In this document: piece after piece, positions 38,845 to 48,432 of the stretch | Position numbering within the stretch: the stretch's first letter is position 1 | Layout of the letters: each line of letters opens with the position of its first letter | From: Planctomycetota bacterium | GTDB lineage: Bacteria; Planctomycetota; UBA8108; UBA1146; JAJFFE01 | Assembly (NCBI GenBank): GCA_021776775.1 | Contig: JAJFFE010000245.1 | Span: 1 to 64,000 of the forward strand | DNA length: 64,000 nucleotides | Reading direction: 5' to 3' | Position numbers and translations under genes: made by a program | Notes under the pieces: generated by a model | What the model was told of the DNA's origin: nothing | The model's input: only the letters and a program-made list of their open reading frames with translations | The model's database searches: none

Positions 38845-38892
38845 GCTTGGCCTTTTCTCGCCAAGCCGCCAAGATCCGCGAAGGCCGCAAAG
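38845..38892. repeat. CCAAG-type intergenic repeat with hairpin
   Basis: gcttggccttttctcgccaagc hairpin followed by gccaagccgccaagatccgcgaaggccgcaaag. Confidence 0.6.
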
Positions 38893-39110
38893 AAACTCAA
38901 CCCTCGTTCCCGCCCCGTGGTTACGCTCGACTCGCGCGTCAAGGTGCGACGCCACGCCGTGTCGACGATCCCATCATCCGCTTGGTGGCCTCGCTCTAGA
39001 ATTGACAAGTCTGCTGGTTGGCGCTGGTTCGTCGAAACGGCGCCGGGTACGATTCTTGGTTCAGGGGACGTGATCGGACGCACTGCGTCCACAAGTTAGA
39101 AGGACTCGTT

Positions 39111-39485
39111 TTGGCCCCACCGATACCACCTGAAGATCAGTCCATGGCCATGCTTGCGCACCTGTCAGGCCTCGGCGGTCGCCTCATGGACGGCGGCGGA
39201 ATCGTCTTGCCGTTGGTTATCATGTTTGCGTCCAGTTCGCCCGTGGTCCGTTCGATCGCGAAGCAAGCTCTGATTCTCAACCTGTCTATCATTCTCTGTT
39301 TCGTCGGCGTCTTCGTCATGTGCTTTACGGTCGTGCTGATACCGGTAGCGTGGGTTGCCGGAGTCCTACTCACGCTCGCCGCGCTCATCTTGCCTATCAT
39401 TGGCGCCGTCAAAGCGGCGGGCGGTCAGTACTACCGTTATCCAATCGTCGGCACCGATCCGGTGGTCACGGGCTACGCCAACTAG
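39111..39485 (+). CDS. DUF4870-like small membrane protein
   Basis: MAMLAHLSGLGGRLMDGGGIVLPLVIMFASS...GAVKAAGGQYYRYPIVG; TTG start preceded by AGAAGGA. Confidence 0.8.
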   Translation: MAPPIPPEDQSMAMLAHLSGLGGRLMDGGGIVLPLVIMFASSSPVVRSIAKQALILNLSIILCFVGVFVMCFTVVLIPVAWVAGVLLTLAALILPIIGAVKAAGGQYYRYPIVGTDPVVTGYAN

Positions 39486-39535
39486 GGATGCGGCCGGAGA
39501 TTCCGGCCGCGCCTTCAGCTTCGGAGTCAAATCCC

Positions 39536-40234
39536 ATGGAATTTTCGCTGTTCGATCAGCGCCGTTACCCGACCGTCGATGTTCGGTCGGGTTACGGGGA
39601 GTGGGTCGGTGAGTATGAGTCGTCGGTCTGTGACACCATGGACCTACGCTTGCTCGATGGACTGTCGCTTTCGTGGGACGGAGACGTTCTCGACCTCGCG
39701 TGCGGAACGGGTCGAGTCGGAGCTTGGTTGACAGAGCGGTGGACAGAGCGCGGTGCGTCGTGCATCGACGGTGTCGACCTGACGCCGGAGATGCTCGAGC
39801 GCGCCAAAGACCGTTCGATCTATCGATCGCTCACCGTGGGCGATATACGGGATACCGGGTTGCCCTCGTCGACCTACGACACCGTCGTACAATCTCTCGC
39901 CGACGAACACCTTCCAAGTCTCCAGCCGCTGTACACCGAGGCGGCTCGCTTGACGCGGCCGGGTGGGCAATTCGTCATCGTCGGTTTTCACCCGCACTTC
40001 CTCATGCAAGGCGTTCCCACTCACTACCATCGCGGCGATGGTGAGGCCGTCGGCATCGAAAGCTACGTGCACTTGGCCAGTGATCACTTCGTGGCCGCCG
40101 TCGCGTCGGGTTGGACGCTCACGAACTTCACCGAGGGGCTGGTCGACGACGATTGGGTTGCGGTGAAGCCGAAGTGGGAGAAGTTCCGTCACCATCCTGT
40201 GAGCTACGCGATGGTCTGGAGCAAGCGGTCTTGA
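39536..40234 (+). CDS. Class I SAM-dependent methyltransferase
   Basis: VLDLACGTGRVGAWLTERWTERGASCIDGVDLTPEMLERAKDR. Confidence 0.93.
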   Translation: MEFSLFDQRRYPTVDVRSGYGEWVGEYESSVCDTMDLRLLDGLSLSWDGDVLDLACGTGRVGAWLTERWTERGASCIDGVDLTPEMLERAKDRSIYRSLTVGDIRDTGLPSSTYDTVVQSLADEHLPSLQPLYTEAARLTRPGGQFVIVGFHPHFLMQGVPTHYHRGDGEAVGIESYVHLASDHFVAAVASGWTLTNFTEGLVDDDWVAVKPKWEKFRHHPVSYAMVWSKRS

Positions 40235-40243
40235 GGCTGCGCG

Positions 40244-41680
40244 TCAAAAGTTGAGCTGTACGCGCGCTTCAAAGATCTGTGGCGATTGACGACCGACGGT
40301 CGCACCGCTGGCGTCGGCGTGTTTGTCGTGGTCGACGAACGTATAGCTCGTCATGACTCGCACGTTCTTGTTCGCGTACCAATTGACGCCGACGGTGACG
40401 CTCTCAGCGCTGCCCCCGCGTATCCCGTCGTCGTTTAGATCGAGCCTACTGTGGCGAGCGACCAGTTCGAGCCCACCGCAGTCGGACTTTGGCGCCAACC
40501 CGACGAACACGCCTTTGTCGCGACGGTAGCGCCGAACTTCTCCGGTCACGATCCACGTCGCTTCCACCGAGTGCCCGTAAAAGAACGGATCCCGGTTGCC
40601 ACGCCGCGGGCGAGTCGCGTGCAGGCCGACCCATTCCGCGACGATCAAGACGCTACCGAGGCGCAGTGCCGCTTCGGCGCCGACTCGGCCGACCGAATGG
40701 GTCTGCGCGAGCGTTCCTGTGTCGAGGAACTCGAGGTCAGCGACGCCGGTTTCCGCAGTCGAGCTGACTTGCAACGTCCGATCGCCGTTCAACCACCGTT
40801 GGGCTCCCGAGAGCCCGAAGTGAACCACGTTGCGATCGTCGTGTACCGGGACGACGGTTACCCGGCTTGCCACGGAGTACCCTTCGTCACCCTCCGCCGC
40901 CGCGTCGCTCGTGGCGCTTTCGCCAAACACTCCCAAGGTCGCGGTCCACCGATCGCGTCGCGTCGTAACCGCGACGCCGATCGCGCGACTCGGGGTCAGA
41001 GCCGCGACGTAGGAGCGCTCGATGGTCGGTAAGTAGTTGGTGCTCGATTGACGGCTTATCGAGAACGGTTCTTTGAACTGACCGACGATGATGTCGAGGG
41101 GGCGACTCGTTGACCCGAGCCCGTCGTAGCGCAGCGCGGCAGTCTTGAGCGACGAGCGCCCGCCGTCGAGCGCGAACTGGACGACGGCGTGCCAATGCTT
41201 CTGGATGGTGGAATGCAACTCCAGTCGAGCTCGGCGGAGTTCCGTGCCGTCGCCGAGTTGCGACGTCGCTTCTTCGTAGTGCGCGTACTGCCAGTGCACA
41301 CGACCGCGGATCCGAAAGGCGAAGCGTCCGTCCGTCGTCTTGGCACTCAGGCCACCATCGGTCAACGAGAACGTAACCGGTACCTCGGTGACAACTCTGT
41401 TGTGGTTGCCCTCGTCGACTCTGTTTTCGATGCCGTCGTCAGTGCGCTGCGCGGCGAGACGTTGGTACTGTTCTTCGGTGATGGTTCCGTTGTCACGCAG
41501 CACTCGGAGTAGGTCGCGATCGGGTTCATCGCCAAACGTGGTGCTGCTGAGAATGACCACGGCGACGAACACGAGCCAAAAACGGTGCACACGATCCTCG
41601 TTCTCCGGTGGGGTGACGGAAGGCGATTTACGACATGCCTGTCGCACTTGCAAGGCAATAGGGTTGCCAGCTTGTTCCAA
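40244..41680 (-). CDS. Porin (phosphate-selective OprO/OprP-like)
   Basis: FRIRGRVHWQYAHYEE...ELRRARLELHSTIQKHWHAVVQFAL...IIVGQFKEPFSISRQSSTNYLPTIERSYVAALTPSRAIGV; C-terminal F. True start probably internal near the signal peptide. Confidence 0.85.
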   Translation of the reverse strand: MEQAGNPIALQVRQACRKSPSVTPPENEDRVHRFWLVFVAVVILSSTTFGDEPDRDLLRVLRDNGTITEEQYQRLAAQRTDDGIENRVDEGNHNRVVTEVPVTFSLTDGGLSAKTTDGRFAFRIRGRVHWQYAHYEEATSQLGDGTELRRARLELHSTIQKHWHAVVQFALDGGRSSLKTAALRYDGLGSTSRPLDIIVGQFKEPFSISRQSSTNYLPTIERSYVAALTPSRAIGVAVTTRRDRWTATLGVFGESATSDAAAEGDEGYSVASRVTVVPVHDDRNVVHFGLSGAQRWLNGDRTLQVSSTAETGVADLEFLDTGTLAQTHSVGRVGAEAALRLGSVLIVAEWVGLHATRPRRGNRDPFFYGHSVEATWIVTGEVRRYRRDKGVFVGLAPKSDCGGLELVARHSRLDLNDDGIRGGSAESVTVGVNWYANKNVRVMTSYTFVDHDKHADASGATVGRQSPQIFEARVQLNF

Positions 41681-41707
41681 AAGAAGAAGCCACGAGGACC
41701 GTTGATC

Positions 41708-41958
41708 CTAGAGCCCGGACTACTCGTCAGGCGGAGTCGTTACGCGCCCGAAAGGGCGCCCATCGCGCCGAGCGCAGACAGCGGAGGACAATCGAGGGAT
41801 GATCAACGGAACACAGGCTGCGATTTCCGTGCGGTGCTTCCTCTTGGCCCAAGGCACGACGCCGCAGTCGACCTAGTGGTATTCAAGAAGGAGTAACGCA
41901 GAGATTCGCGGGAAGCGCAGCCTGCGCGGCTTCGCCTGATGAATAGTCCGGGCTCTAG
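41708..41958. mobile_element. Putative MITE-like non-coding element with 28-bp terminal inverted repeats
   Basis: ctagagcccggactactcgtcaggcgga (41708-41735) versus reverse complement of 41931-41958 ctagagcccggactattcatcaggcgaa: 25/28 identical. Confidence 0.6.
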
Positions 41959-41992
41959 TGACTTCTGTTCAGCGAGCTGGGTCTTGCGAACG

Positions 41993-44900
41993 CTACGGAC
42001 AGATCGGGTAGCTGTCGCAGCCCAATGGGTCTGTGTCGGTCGGGTCGGTCCCGCAGAGCGGGTAGGGTGCCGGCGGCTGCGAGCCGCCACCGAATTGCCA
42101 TTCCAGAATGTAGACCGCGTCGGCGAGATTGGTCAGCGTGTCGTCGTTGGCGTCGAGCGCGTCCATGCAGGACGGCGCGGCGCCTCCTCCGAAGAAGAAG
42201 CTGAGATCGAACACTGCGTCCGCGAGGTTGACGATGCTGTCAGCGTTGGAATCGCCCCGCACGAAAACGACCGGGTCGCACTCGTCCGGAATTCCGTTAC
42301 CGTCGAGGTCCGGACTTGACCCGGATGCGATATCGCACTCATCCGGAATTCCGTTGCTGTTGCAGTCGAGCGCGGTTCCGGCGGTGATCTCGTCACCGTC
42401 CAAAATGCCGTTGTCGTTGCAATCGCACTCGGACCCCGCAGTGATGGTCAGAGTTGCGCCGGCACTCAAGACGAATCCGCACTCGTTGAAGAACTGAACC
42501 TCGTAGAGGCCGGCGTCGGCGATCGTCACGTCGATAAGAGTCAACGCGGAGGTCGTCGCACCCGGAATGTTGGACCCGTCCTGCAGCCACTGGTAGCTCA
42601 GCGCGGTATCGCTCGACGCTGCCGCGAAGAGCGTGATGTCGAACCCTTCACACGACGTCTGGCTGATCGGGGAGACCGTCACAGTCGGAACGTCCGTCGG
42701 AGTAACAAGCGCCGAAGAGCTTGTCACACTGCCGCAACCGTTCGTGACCACCACGTCGTAGCTTCCGGCGTCGCCGGCGGTCGCACTGACGACGGTCAAG
42801 CTCGTCGCGGTGGCACCCACAATCGGCGCGCCGTCTTTGCGCCACTGATACCCGTCGGCGCCCGACGCCGCGACCGTCAGGGTTGCGTCTTGTCCGAGGC
42901 AGACCACCGCGTCACTCGGTTGCCCCGTGATCGTCGCAGCGGTGAGCACGGTCACCGCTGCCGTCGGGCTGGTTATCGATCCACACGAGTTCGAGACCGT
43001 GACGTCGTAGTTGCCGGCGTCCGCGCCGGTGACCGACCCGAGCGTCAAAGTGTCGGACGCCGCGCCCGCGATCGGCAAGCCGTCTTTGCGCCACTGATAC
43101 GCGAGGGCGATCGAGCTACTCGCGTCGACCGACAACGTGACCGACGTTCCTTCGCACTGCGCGACCGAACTCGGCCCGGTAGTGATGGTCGGAGCGTCGA
43201 GGACCGCGACCGCGGCCGCGCTACTTGTCGTGGCACCACACCCGTTCGAGACGACGCAGTCGTAGTTTCCGGCGTCGCCCAGGGTGAGCGTTCCGATCGT
43301 CAAAATGGACGACGTCGCCCCTGCCACCGACGTGCCGTTTCGGCGCCACTGGTATCCGAGCGGCCCGCTTCCCGTCGCGATCACGTTGAGCGTCACTCCC
43401 GATCCCAGGCAGCCCGTTTGAGCCGTGGGGTGCACTGCGATCGCCGGGCCGATCTCGATGGTCAGAGTTGCGGCCGAGCTCGTCGAAGTGCCGCATCCGT
43501 TGCTCACCACCACCTCGTAGTCACCGGCGTCGCTCGATTCGACCGAGAAGACCGTCAAGGACGACCCCGTCGCGCCGCCGATCGCGCTTCCGTTCATGCG
43601 CCACTGGTACGACAGAGGCGCAGCGCCCGTCGCAGTGGCGGAGAACGTGACGTCGTCCCCCGCGCACGCGATTTGTCCGGACGGTTGCTCGCCCATCGAA
43701 GGCGCCGAGTCGACGGTGACGAGCGCCGGGTTGGAGGCGGTCGCGCCGCAGCTGTTACTCACCAAACAGTCGTAGCTGCCGGTGTCGCTCGCCGTCAGCG
43801 GGTTGATCGAGTAGCTGTTCGAGGTTGCGCCGCCGATGGCCACGCCGCCCTTGCGCCACTGATAGTCGAGGGTGAGATCGCCGGTCGCCGTGACGACGAG
43901 GGTCAGAGATTCCCCTTCGCAATCGGTGACGCTCGACGGGTGGCCGAGGATCGTCGGTGCCACCCACACGGTCAGTGAAGCCGAGTCGCTGATCACGTTG
44001 CCACACGGGCCACTGATCGAGCAGTCATAGGATCCGGTGTCACTGGCCGAAACGGTGGCAATCGTCAGCGACGCGTTGGTCGCGCCCGCGACATCGCTCC
44101 CGTTCTTGCGCCACTGGTACGTCAGCGGAGTCGCGCCCGACGCGGTGACGGCAAAGGTCACGCTCGAGCCGGCGCAGCCGCTCTGGTTCGTCGGTTGCGT
44201 GACGATTTGGGGCGCGAGGTCGACCATGACCGCGGCGTTGTTGGATGTCACCGTCCCGCAAGAGTTGGTGATGACGCAATCGTAGCTGCCCGCGTCGGAA
44301 GGGGTGATCGCAGCGAGCGTCAATGCGCTCGACGTCGCGCCGGTTACGGACGCGCCGTTCTTTCGCCACTGATAGCCCAGCGGAGCCGTGCCGCCAGAGA
44401 CCACGTTCAAGGTGATCGACCCGCCTTCGCAAGCGCTCTGGCTCATCGGCTGTTGAGTGATCGACGGTGGTGCGTTGACGGTTACCGTGGCGGCGGTACT
44501 CGTCGCCGTGCCGCACTCGTTGGTGACGACGCAGTCGTAGCTGCCGCCGTCGGCGCCCGTCGCGGGGTCCAACGAGAGCGACGTGTTGTTGGCACCGCCG
44601 ATGTTCGAGCCGTTCTTCCGCCACTGGTACGTCAGTCGAGCGTCACCGGCGGCGGCTACGCTCAACGTAATAGACGCGCCGTCGCACCACGTGCCCCCGG
44701 TGGGTTGCAGCGTGAAGGCCGGGGGAACACACGGAGCAATGGTCAGAGCGACGATCGCACCGTTGGAGACGCGCCCCTGATCGTCCATGACGGTGTAGAC
44801 GAAAGTGTCGCTCGTGGTGGCCGAGTCGTCGTGCGTGTAGGTGACCGCCCCGGTCGTCCCATTGACGGAAACGGTTCCGCTCGCCGGACTGGTGACAATG

Positions 44901-47900
44901 GTCACGGTTGAAGCGTCGACAGCACTGTCGTCGCTGTCGTTGGCGACGACGTCCACGATCACGGAGTCGCCTTGGTCGACGGAGTTGGCGTCGTCGGCCG
45001 CGTACGGCGGCAGGTTGCCGTCGCATGTCACGCCGAGGTACTTGAGCTCCAAGTAGCCTTCGACCTGTGAGCGTTCGGCTTCCGTCAGCGCCCGGTCGTA
45101 GACGAGGATTGCCGCGACGTCCATATCGCAGTAGAGGACTCCGGAGAGATCGCTACCGAGTGCTATCCCCGTGGCGGTCGTCGTCAACGCCGCGGCCGGC
45201 GCCCCGATCTGCGCACCGTTTGAGAAGTGACGAACAGAGGCCGTCGACACGATGGCCGACTGAACGAGCCATCCGGCGCCGTCACCCGCGGCGATCGTGT
45301 CGAACGTGCTGCAGCCGTCGTCGATCGCGAGGTCGCCGTCCGACGCCACGCCTAGCGCGAAGACATCTCCACACGCGGCGCTGCCGTACGAGAACGCGTG
45401 CACATCGCCGGCGGTGTAGCTCGCGACGACGAAGACCGATCGGTCGTCGCTGCCCGTCGCCAACCCGGTGACCCCGCTCGTCCGTTGCAACCGGTCATCG
45501 ACGCCGTCGAAGCGAATAGCGTCGAGGCCATTGGTCGCGCCGGTGATCACGGTCGGGGCGCCGATCGCCGTCAGGTCATTGCCTTGTCCCGATTGATCGC
45601 TCCAACCGGTGACGTTCGATCCACTGGTCGCGACACCGCTATCGCTCTCGAGTCGCAGCGCGAGCCCGGTCGTGACAAGCGCGCAATCGTCGTCCGGAGT
45701 GCCGGTGATCACCAGGTTGCCGCTGCCGGTGGCGCCGCCAAACCCGCCGACGCGAATCGTGTAATTGCGACCGATGACGACGGGGATGGTGAGTTCGGAC
45801 TGCTGCGCGCAGGCGTCGTCGTCGCACGCCATGAAGCGCGTCAGCAAGTTGTCGCAGCCGGCGTCGTCGTAAATGGCTAGCTTCGTGTCGTAGCTCGAGC
45901 CGCAGGTCGAAACGGTGATCGTTCCGTTGAAGGTGCTCGGGTAGTTGTACCAAATGTCCGAACCGACTTGGTCGTCACCGGAGCCGAGGCACTCCGGGTG
46001 CGCGGGACCGTCGGTCGTTGCGCCCGTGGTGTCGAACGGAATCGGCGTCCCGAGTCCAACACCCTCGCGGTCCTGGCAGTTGTCGTTGGTCGGGCCCGCG
46101 GTCCCGCCGCCCCCCGTGACGGTCAGCGTGAAGTCGCCCGACGCGCCGTTGTATCCTGAAACTCGGACGTAGTACGTCACTCCGCCGGTCATGGCGTAAC
46201 TGAGTGTTTGCGTGAACCCGCTGCAGCCCGACGTGTCGTCGAGGCACGCCAGTTGGTTGCCGCCGCACGCGTCGAAGATTGCCAGCGCCGTATCGTAGTT
46301 CGCGTCGTTGCACGTACTCAGCGTGACCGTAGCCGAGGTAGCTGGTGTGTACGTGTACCAAACGTCGGGCGAGGAGGCGGACGATGCGCACGTCGCAGTG
46401 CCGTCACTGTCGGCGCCGATCGTCGATCCGTCGGTGGGGACGCCTTCGGCGATGGCGATGGCGTCTTGGCAGAGGTCGTTGTCGCCGCCGCCCCCGCACA
46501 CGGGGTCGGTGACGACCAGCGCGCCGGACCCGGTCGAGGTTCCTCCGACGCGGATCCAGTACTCGGTGCCGTCGGTGAGCGTGACTGTCAGCTCCGACTG
46601 CGCCGCGCAGGCGTCGTCGTTGCACGCGATCGCACTCGATCCACCCGGACAACCGGTGTAGAGCGCGAGCTGTGTATCGAACGACGAGCCGCACAGGCTG
46701 AACGTTGCGTCACCGTCGCACGGGGCGAGGTATCGGTACCAAACGTCATTGGAGACGCTGCCGCAGCTCTCACTCGGACCGTCGGTCGTTGCGTTGGCGG
46801 TGGAGAACGCGGTCGATCCGTCGGTCACGACGACCGCGTTGCCGCAGTCGTCGTTGAACGGCGGAGATCCCGTCGTCCCCGGAACGACCGTGACGAACGT
46901 CGTGGTGCCGGGCGAGCCCGGTTTGAACAGGTCGAGCGTCGCGGTGCCGCTAGTAGGCGCGAGATCGCAGGTGAACCAGAAGTTGTAGAGCGTGTCCCAG
47001 CGCAGCGCGTTGGTGTTGGGGTTCGCGCCGTAGGTCTCGGGGCTCGCCCAGTCGACGCTGGTGCCGTTGTCGGCAGCGCTCCAGTCGGTGTTCGAGTAGA
47101 TCTCGCCCGAGTGGTAGTCGATGTCTTTGAAGCCGATGGCGGTCACCGTGGCGCCGGCAGGAATCGGGATCGACAAGCCGTCCGCACCGCGGTCGGAGTT
47201 GTAGTTCTCTATGGCGTACTCGTATCGCCAAAGCGATCCGTCCGGCACCGCTTTCGCTCCGACGACGAAGCGACCATCGCCGGCGACGTCGACGTTGCTC
47301 AACGTTACGCTGGCGTCGATGTCTCGCCACGCTTCGACCGCGTACTTTTCGCGCTCGGTCGGACCCGACACGTTCAGTGCGAAGCTTCCGGAGACGGTGA
47401 CCTCTCGGTACGACTCGTTGTTGAGATCGGTTCCGTGCGGCGGCTCGTCCGGAGTGATGTAGTGACTGGTCACGAAGTATCGAGCGCTCGGCGTCGTCAG
47501 GTCCGATTCGGCCACCTGAATACGCTTGTAGATGTCGTTCCCGGTCGTGCCCTGGGCGGTAAACGGGTAAGGGAAGACGCCGGTCGATGCGTTGATCTCT
47601 GACTTGGGGCCGAGCCCGCTTTGGCTTCCGTTGAGACTTGCCGAATAGGGATCGGAGCAGCCGACGCCAAGGGTGTCACACGGAGTCGATGCGCATGGCC
47701 CGCAGACCGTACCGGACAACGCACAAAAGCCGTGCTTCAACCAACCCTGGCCGATCATCTCGAAGCGATCGTTCGCCAGCCGGAAGACATTCTGCGTGAT
47801 GACCGGGTGCTGGTTGTTCGACGAGACCCACTGGAGGATCGAGCTACCGAGATTGCACGAGGTCGTGCCGACCGCGTACGAGTGCACCGAACCCACCGGA

Positions 47901-48040
47901 CCGTAGTGAACCGTCGACGGAAGCTCGGCCACGATGACGTCCGGCTGGGCGGACACCCGAGTCGGGGACACGAAAGCGGTAGCTACAAGCGCGAAGGCTA
48001 TGATGAGCCCTCGCGCGAACCGATGAGAGTTCGCACGCAT
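41993..48040 (-). CDS. Giant secreted protein: PPC-like domains, cadherin/VCBS-like domain, tandem Ig-like domains, C-terminal dockerin repeats
   Basis: Signal peptide MRANSHRFARGLIIAFALVATAFVSPTRVSAQ; DVWYRYLAPCDGDATFSLCGSSFDTQLALYTGC-type repeats; YQWRKNG-type Ig repeats; FVRGDSNADSIVNLADAVFDLSFFFGGG...DANDDTLTNLADAVYILEWQF. Start at internal ATG 48040. Confidence 0.92.
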   Translation of the reverse strand: MRANSHRFARGLIIAFALVATAFVSPTRVSAQPDVIVAELPSTVHYGPVGSVHSYAVGTTSCNLGSSILQWVSSNNQHPVITQNVFRLANDRFEMIGQGWLKHGFCALSGTVCGPCASTPCDTLGVGCSDPYSASLNGSQSGLGPKSEINASTGVFPYPFTAQGTTGNDIYKRIQVAESDLTTPSARYFVTSHYITPDEPPHGTDLNNESYREVTVSGSFALNVSGPTEREKYAVEAWRDIDASVTLSNVDVAGDGRFVVGAKAVPDGSLWRYEYAIENYNSDRGADGLSIPIPAGATVTAIGFKDIDYHSGEIYSNTDWSAADNGTSVDWASPETYGANPNTNALRWDTLYNFWFTCDLAPTSGTATLDLFKPGSPGTTTFVTVVPGTTGSPPFNDDCGNAVVVTDGSTAFSTANATTDGPSESCGSVSNDVWYRYLAPCDGDATFSLCGSSFDTQLALYTGCPGGSSAIACNDDACAAQSELTVTLTDGTEYWIRVGGTSTGSGALVVTDPVCGGGGDNDLCQDAIAIAEGVPTDGSTIGADSDGTATCASSASSPDVWYTYTPATSATVTLSTCNDANYDTALAIFDACGGNQLACLDDTSGCSGFTQTLSYAMTGGVTYYVRVSGYNGASGDFTLTVTGGGGTAGPTNDNCQDREGVGLGTPIPFDTTGATTDGPAHPECLGSGDDQVGSDIWYNYPSTFNGTITVSTCGSSYDTKLAIYDDAGCDNLLTRFMACDDDACAQQSELTIPVVIGRNYTIRVGGFGGATGSGNLVITGTPDDDCALVTTGLALRLESDSGVATSGSNVTGWSDQSGQGNDLTAIGAPTVITGATNGLDAIRFDGVDDRLQRTSGVTGLATGSDDRSVFVVASYTAGDVHAFSYGSAACGDVFALGVASDGDLAIDDGCSTFDTIAAGDGAGWLVQSAIVSTASVRHFSNGAQIGAPAAALTTTATGIALGSDLSGVLYCDMDVAAILVYDRALTEAERSQVEGYLELKYLGVTCDGNLPPYAADDANSVDQGDSVIVDVVANDSDDSAVDASTVTIVTSPASGTVSVNGTTGAVTYTHDDSATTSDTFVYTVMDDQGRVSNGAIVALTIAPCVPPAFTLQPTGGTWCDGASITLSVAAAGDARLTYQWRKNGSNIGGANNTSLSLDPATGADGGSYDCVVTNECGTATSTAATVTVNAPPSITQQPMSQSACEGGSITLNVVSGGTAPLGYQWRKNGASVTGATSSALTLAAITPSDAGSYDCVITNSCGTVTSNNAAVMVDLAPQIVTQPTNQSGCAGSSVTFAVTASGATPLTYQWRKNGSDVAGATNASLTIATVSASDTGSYDCSISGPCGNVISDSASLTVWVAPTILGHPSSVTDCEGESLTLVVTATGDLTLDYQWRKGGVAIGGATSNSYSINPLTASDTGSYDCLVSNSCGATASNPALVTVDSAPSMGEQPSGQIACAGDDVTFSATATGAAPLSYQWRMNGSAIGGATGSSLTVFSVESSDAGDYEVVVSNGCGTSTSSAATLTIEIGPAIAVHPTAQTGCLGSGVTLNVIATGSGPLGYQWRRNGTSVAGATSSILTIGTLTLGDAGNYDCVVSNGCGATTSSAAAVAVLDAPTITTGPSSVAQCEGTSVTLSVDASSSIALAYQWRKDGLPIAGAASDTLTLGSVTGADAGNYDVTVSNSCGSITSPTAAVTVLTAATITGQPSDAVVCLGQDATLTVAASGADGYQWRKDGAPIVGATATSLTVVSATAGDAGSYDVVVTNGCGSVTSSSALVTPTDVPTVTVSPISQTSCEGFDITLFAAASSDTALSYQWLQDGSNIPGATTSALTLIDVTIADAGLYEVQFFNECGFVLSAGATLTITAGSECDCNDNGILDGDEITAGTALDCNSNGIPDECDIASGSSPDLDGNGIPDECDPVVFVRGDSNADSIVNLADAVFDLSFFFGGGAAPSCMDALDANDDTLTNLADAVYILEWQFGGGSQPPAPYPLCGTDPTDTDPLGCDSYPICP

Positions 48041-48432
48041 CGTTGGTTTCTCCTCGAACGGAACGTTTTCTCGTTTTTTGGGAGCCCACTCCCGGCGACG
48101 AGCGGCGTGAGGCCACGAGGTCGTGGCGGAACGCATCGTCGAACCCCGCGATTCTAGCAGACACACCGCGGTCCGAAGGTGGGGGTTTGTTCCTGGGCGG
48201 ACTCGCGCCGCGGCCTTTTGATCTGAGCAGCGAAAATTCAGATGCGGGGTCTTACGCGGGCTCCCTCCCGTTTTCACAAACTCTTTTCAGCACTGGGATT
48301 CGGAGCGGCGCGGCCCGTTGGCGCTGCGCGGCGCCAGGTTCGAATTTGCGACCCTCAACCGGAGGGGCTCCAACGGCCGATACAGAAACTTAGGTATGTC
48401 GCGATTTCCGTAGCTCCGTCCCGATCGAGGCC

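Noticed and set aside
41585-42090. ORFs 41585-41896 (+) and 41803-42090 (-) as genes
   Set aside because: They share LEPGL(L/F)(V/I)RRSR only because both cross the terminal inverted repeats of the MITE-like element.
46208-47602. 464-aa plus-strand ORF opposite the second giant Ig/PPC gene
   Set aside because: Shadow ORF: Arg/Val/Gly-rich, no recognisable motif, opposite a well-supported CDS.
48310-48370. tRNA-like string ggttcgaatttgcgaccctc
   Set aside because: T-arm stem does not pair and no acceptor or anticodon arm could be drawn on either strand.
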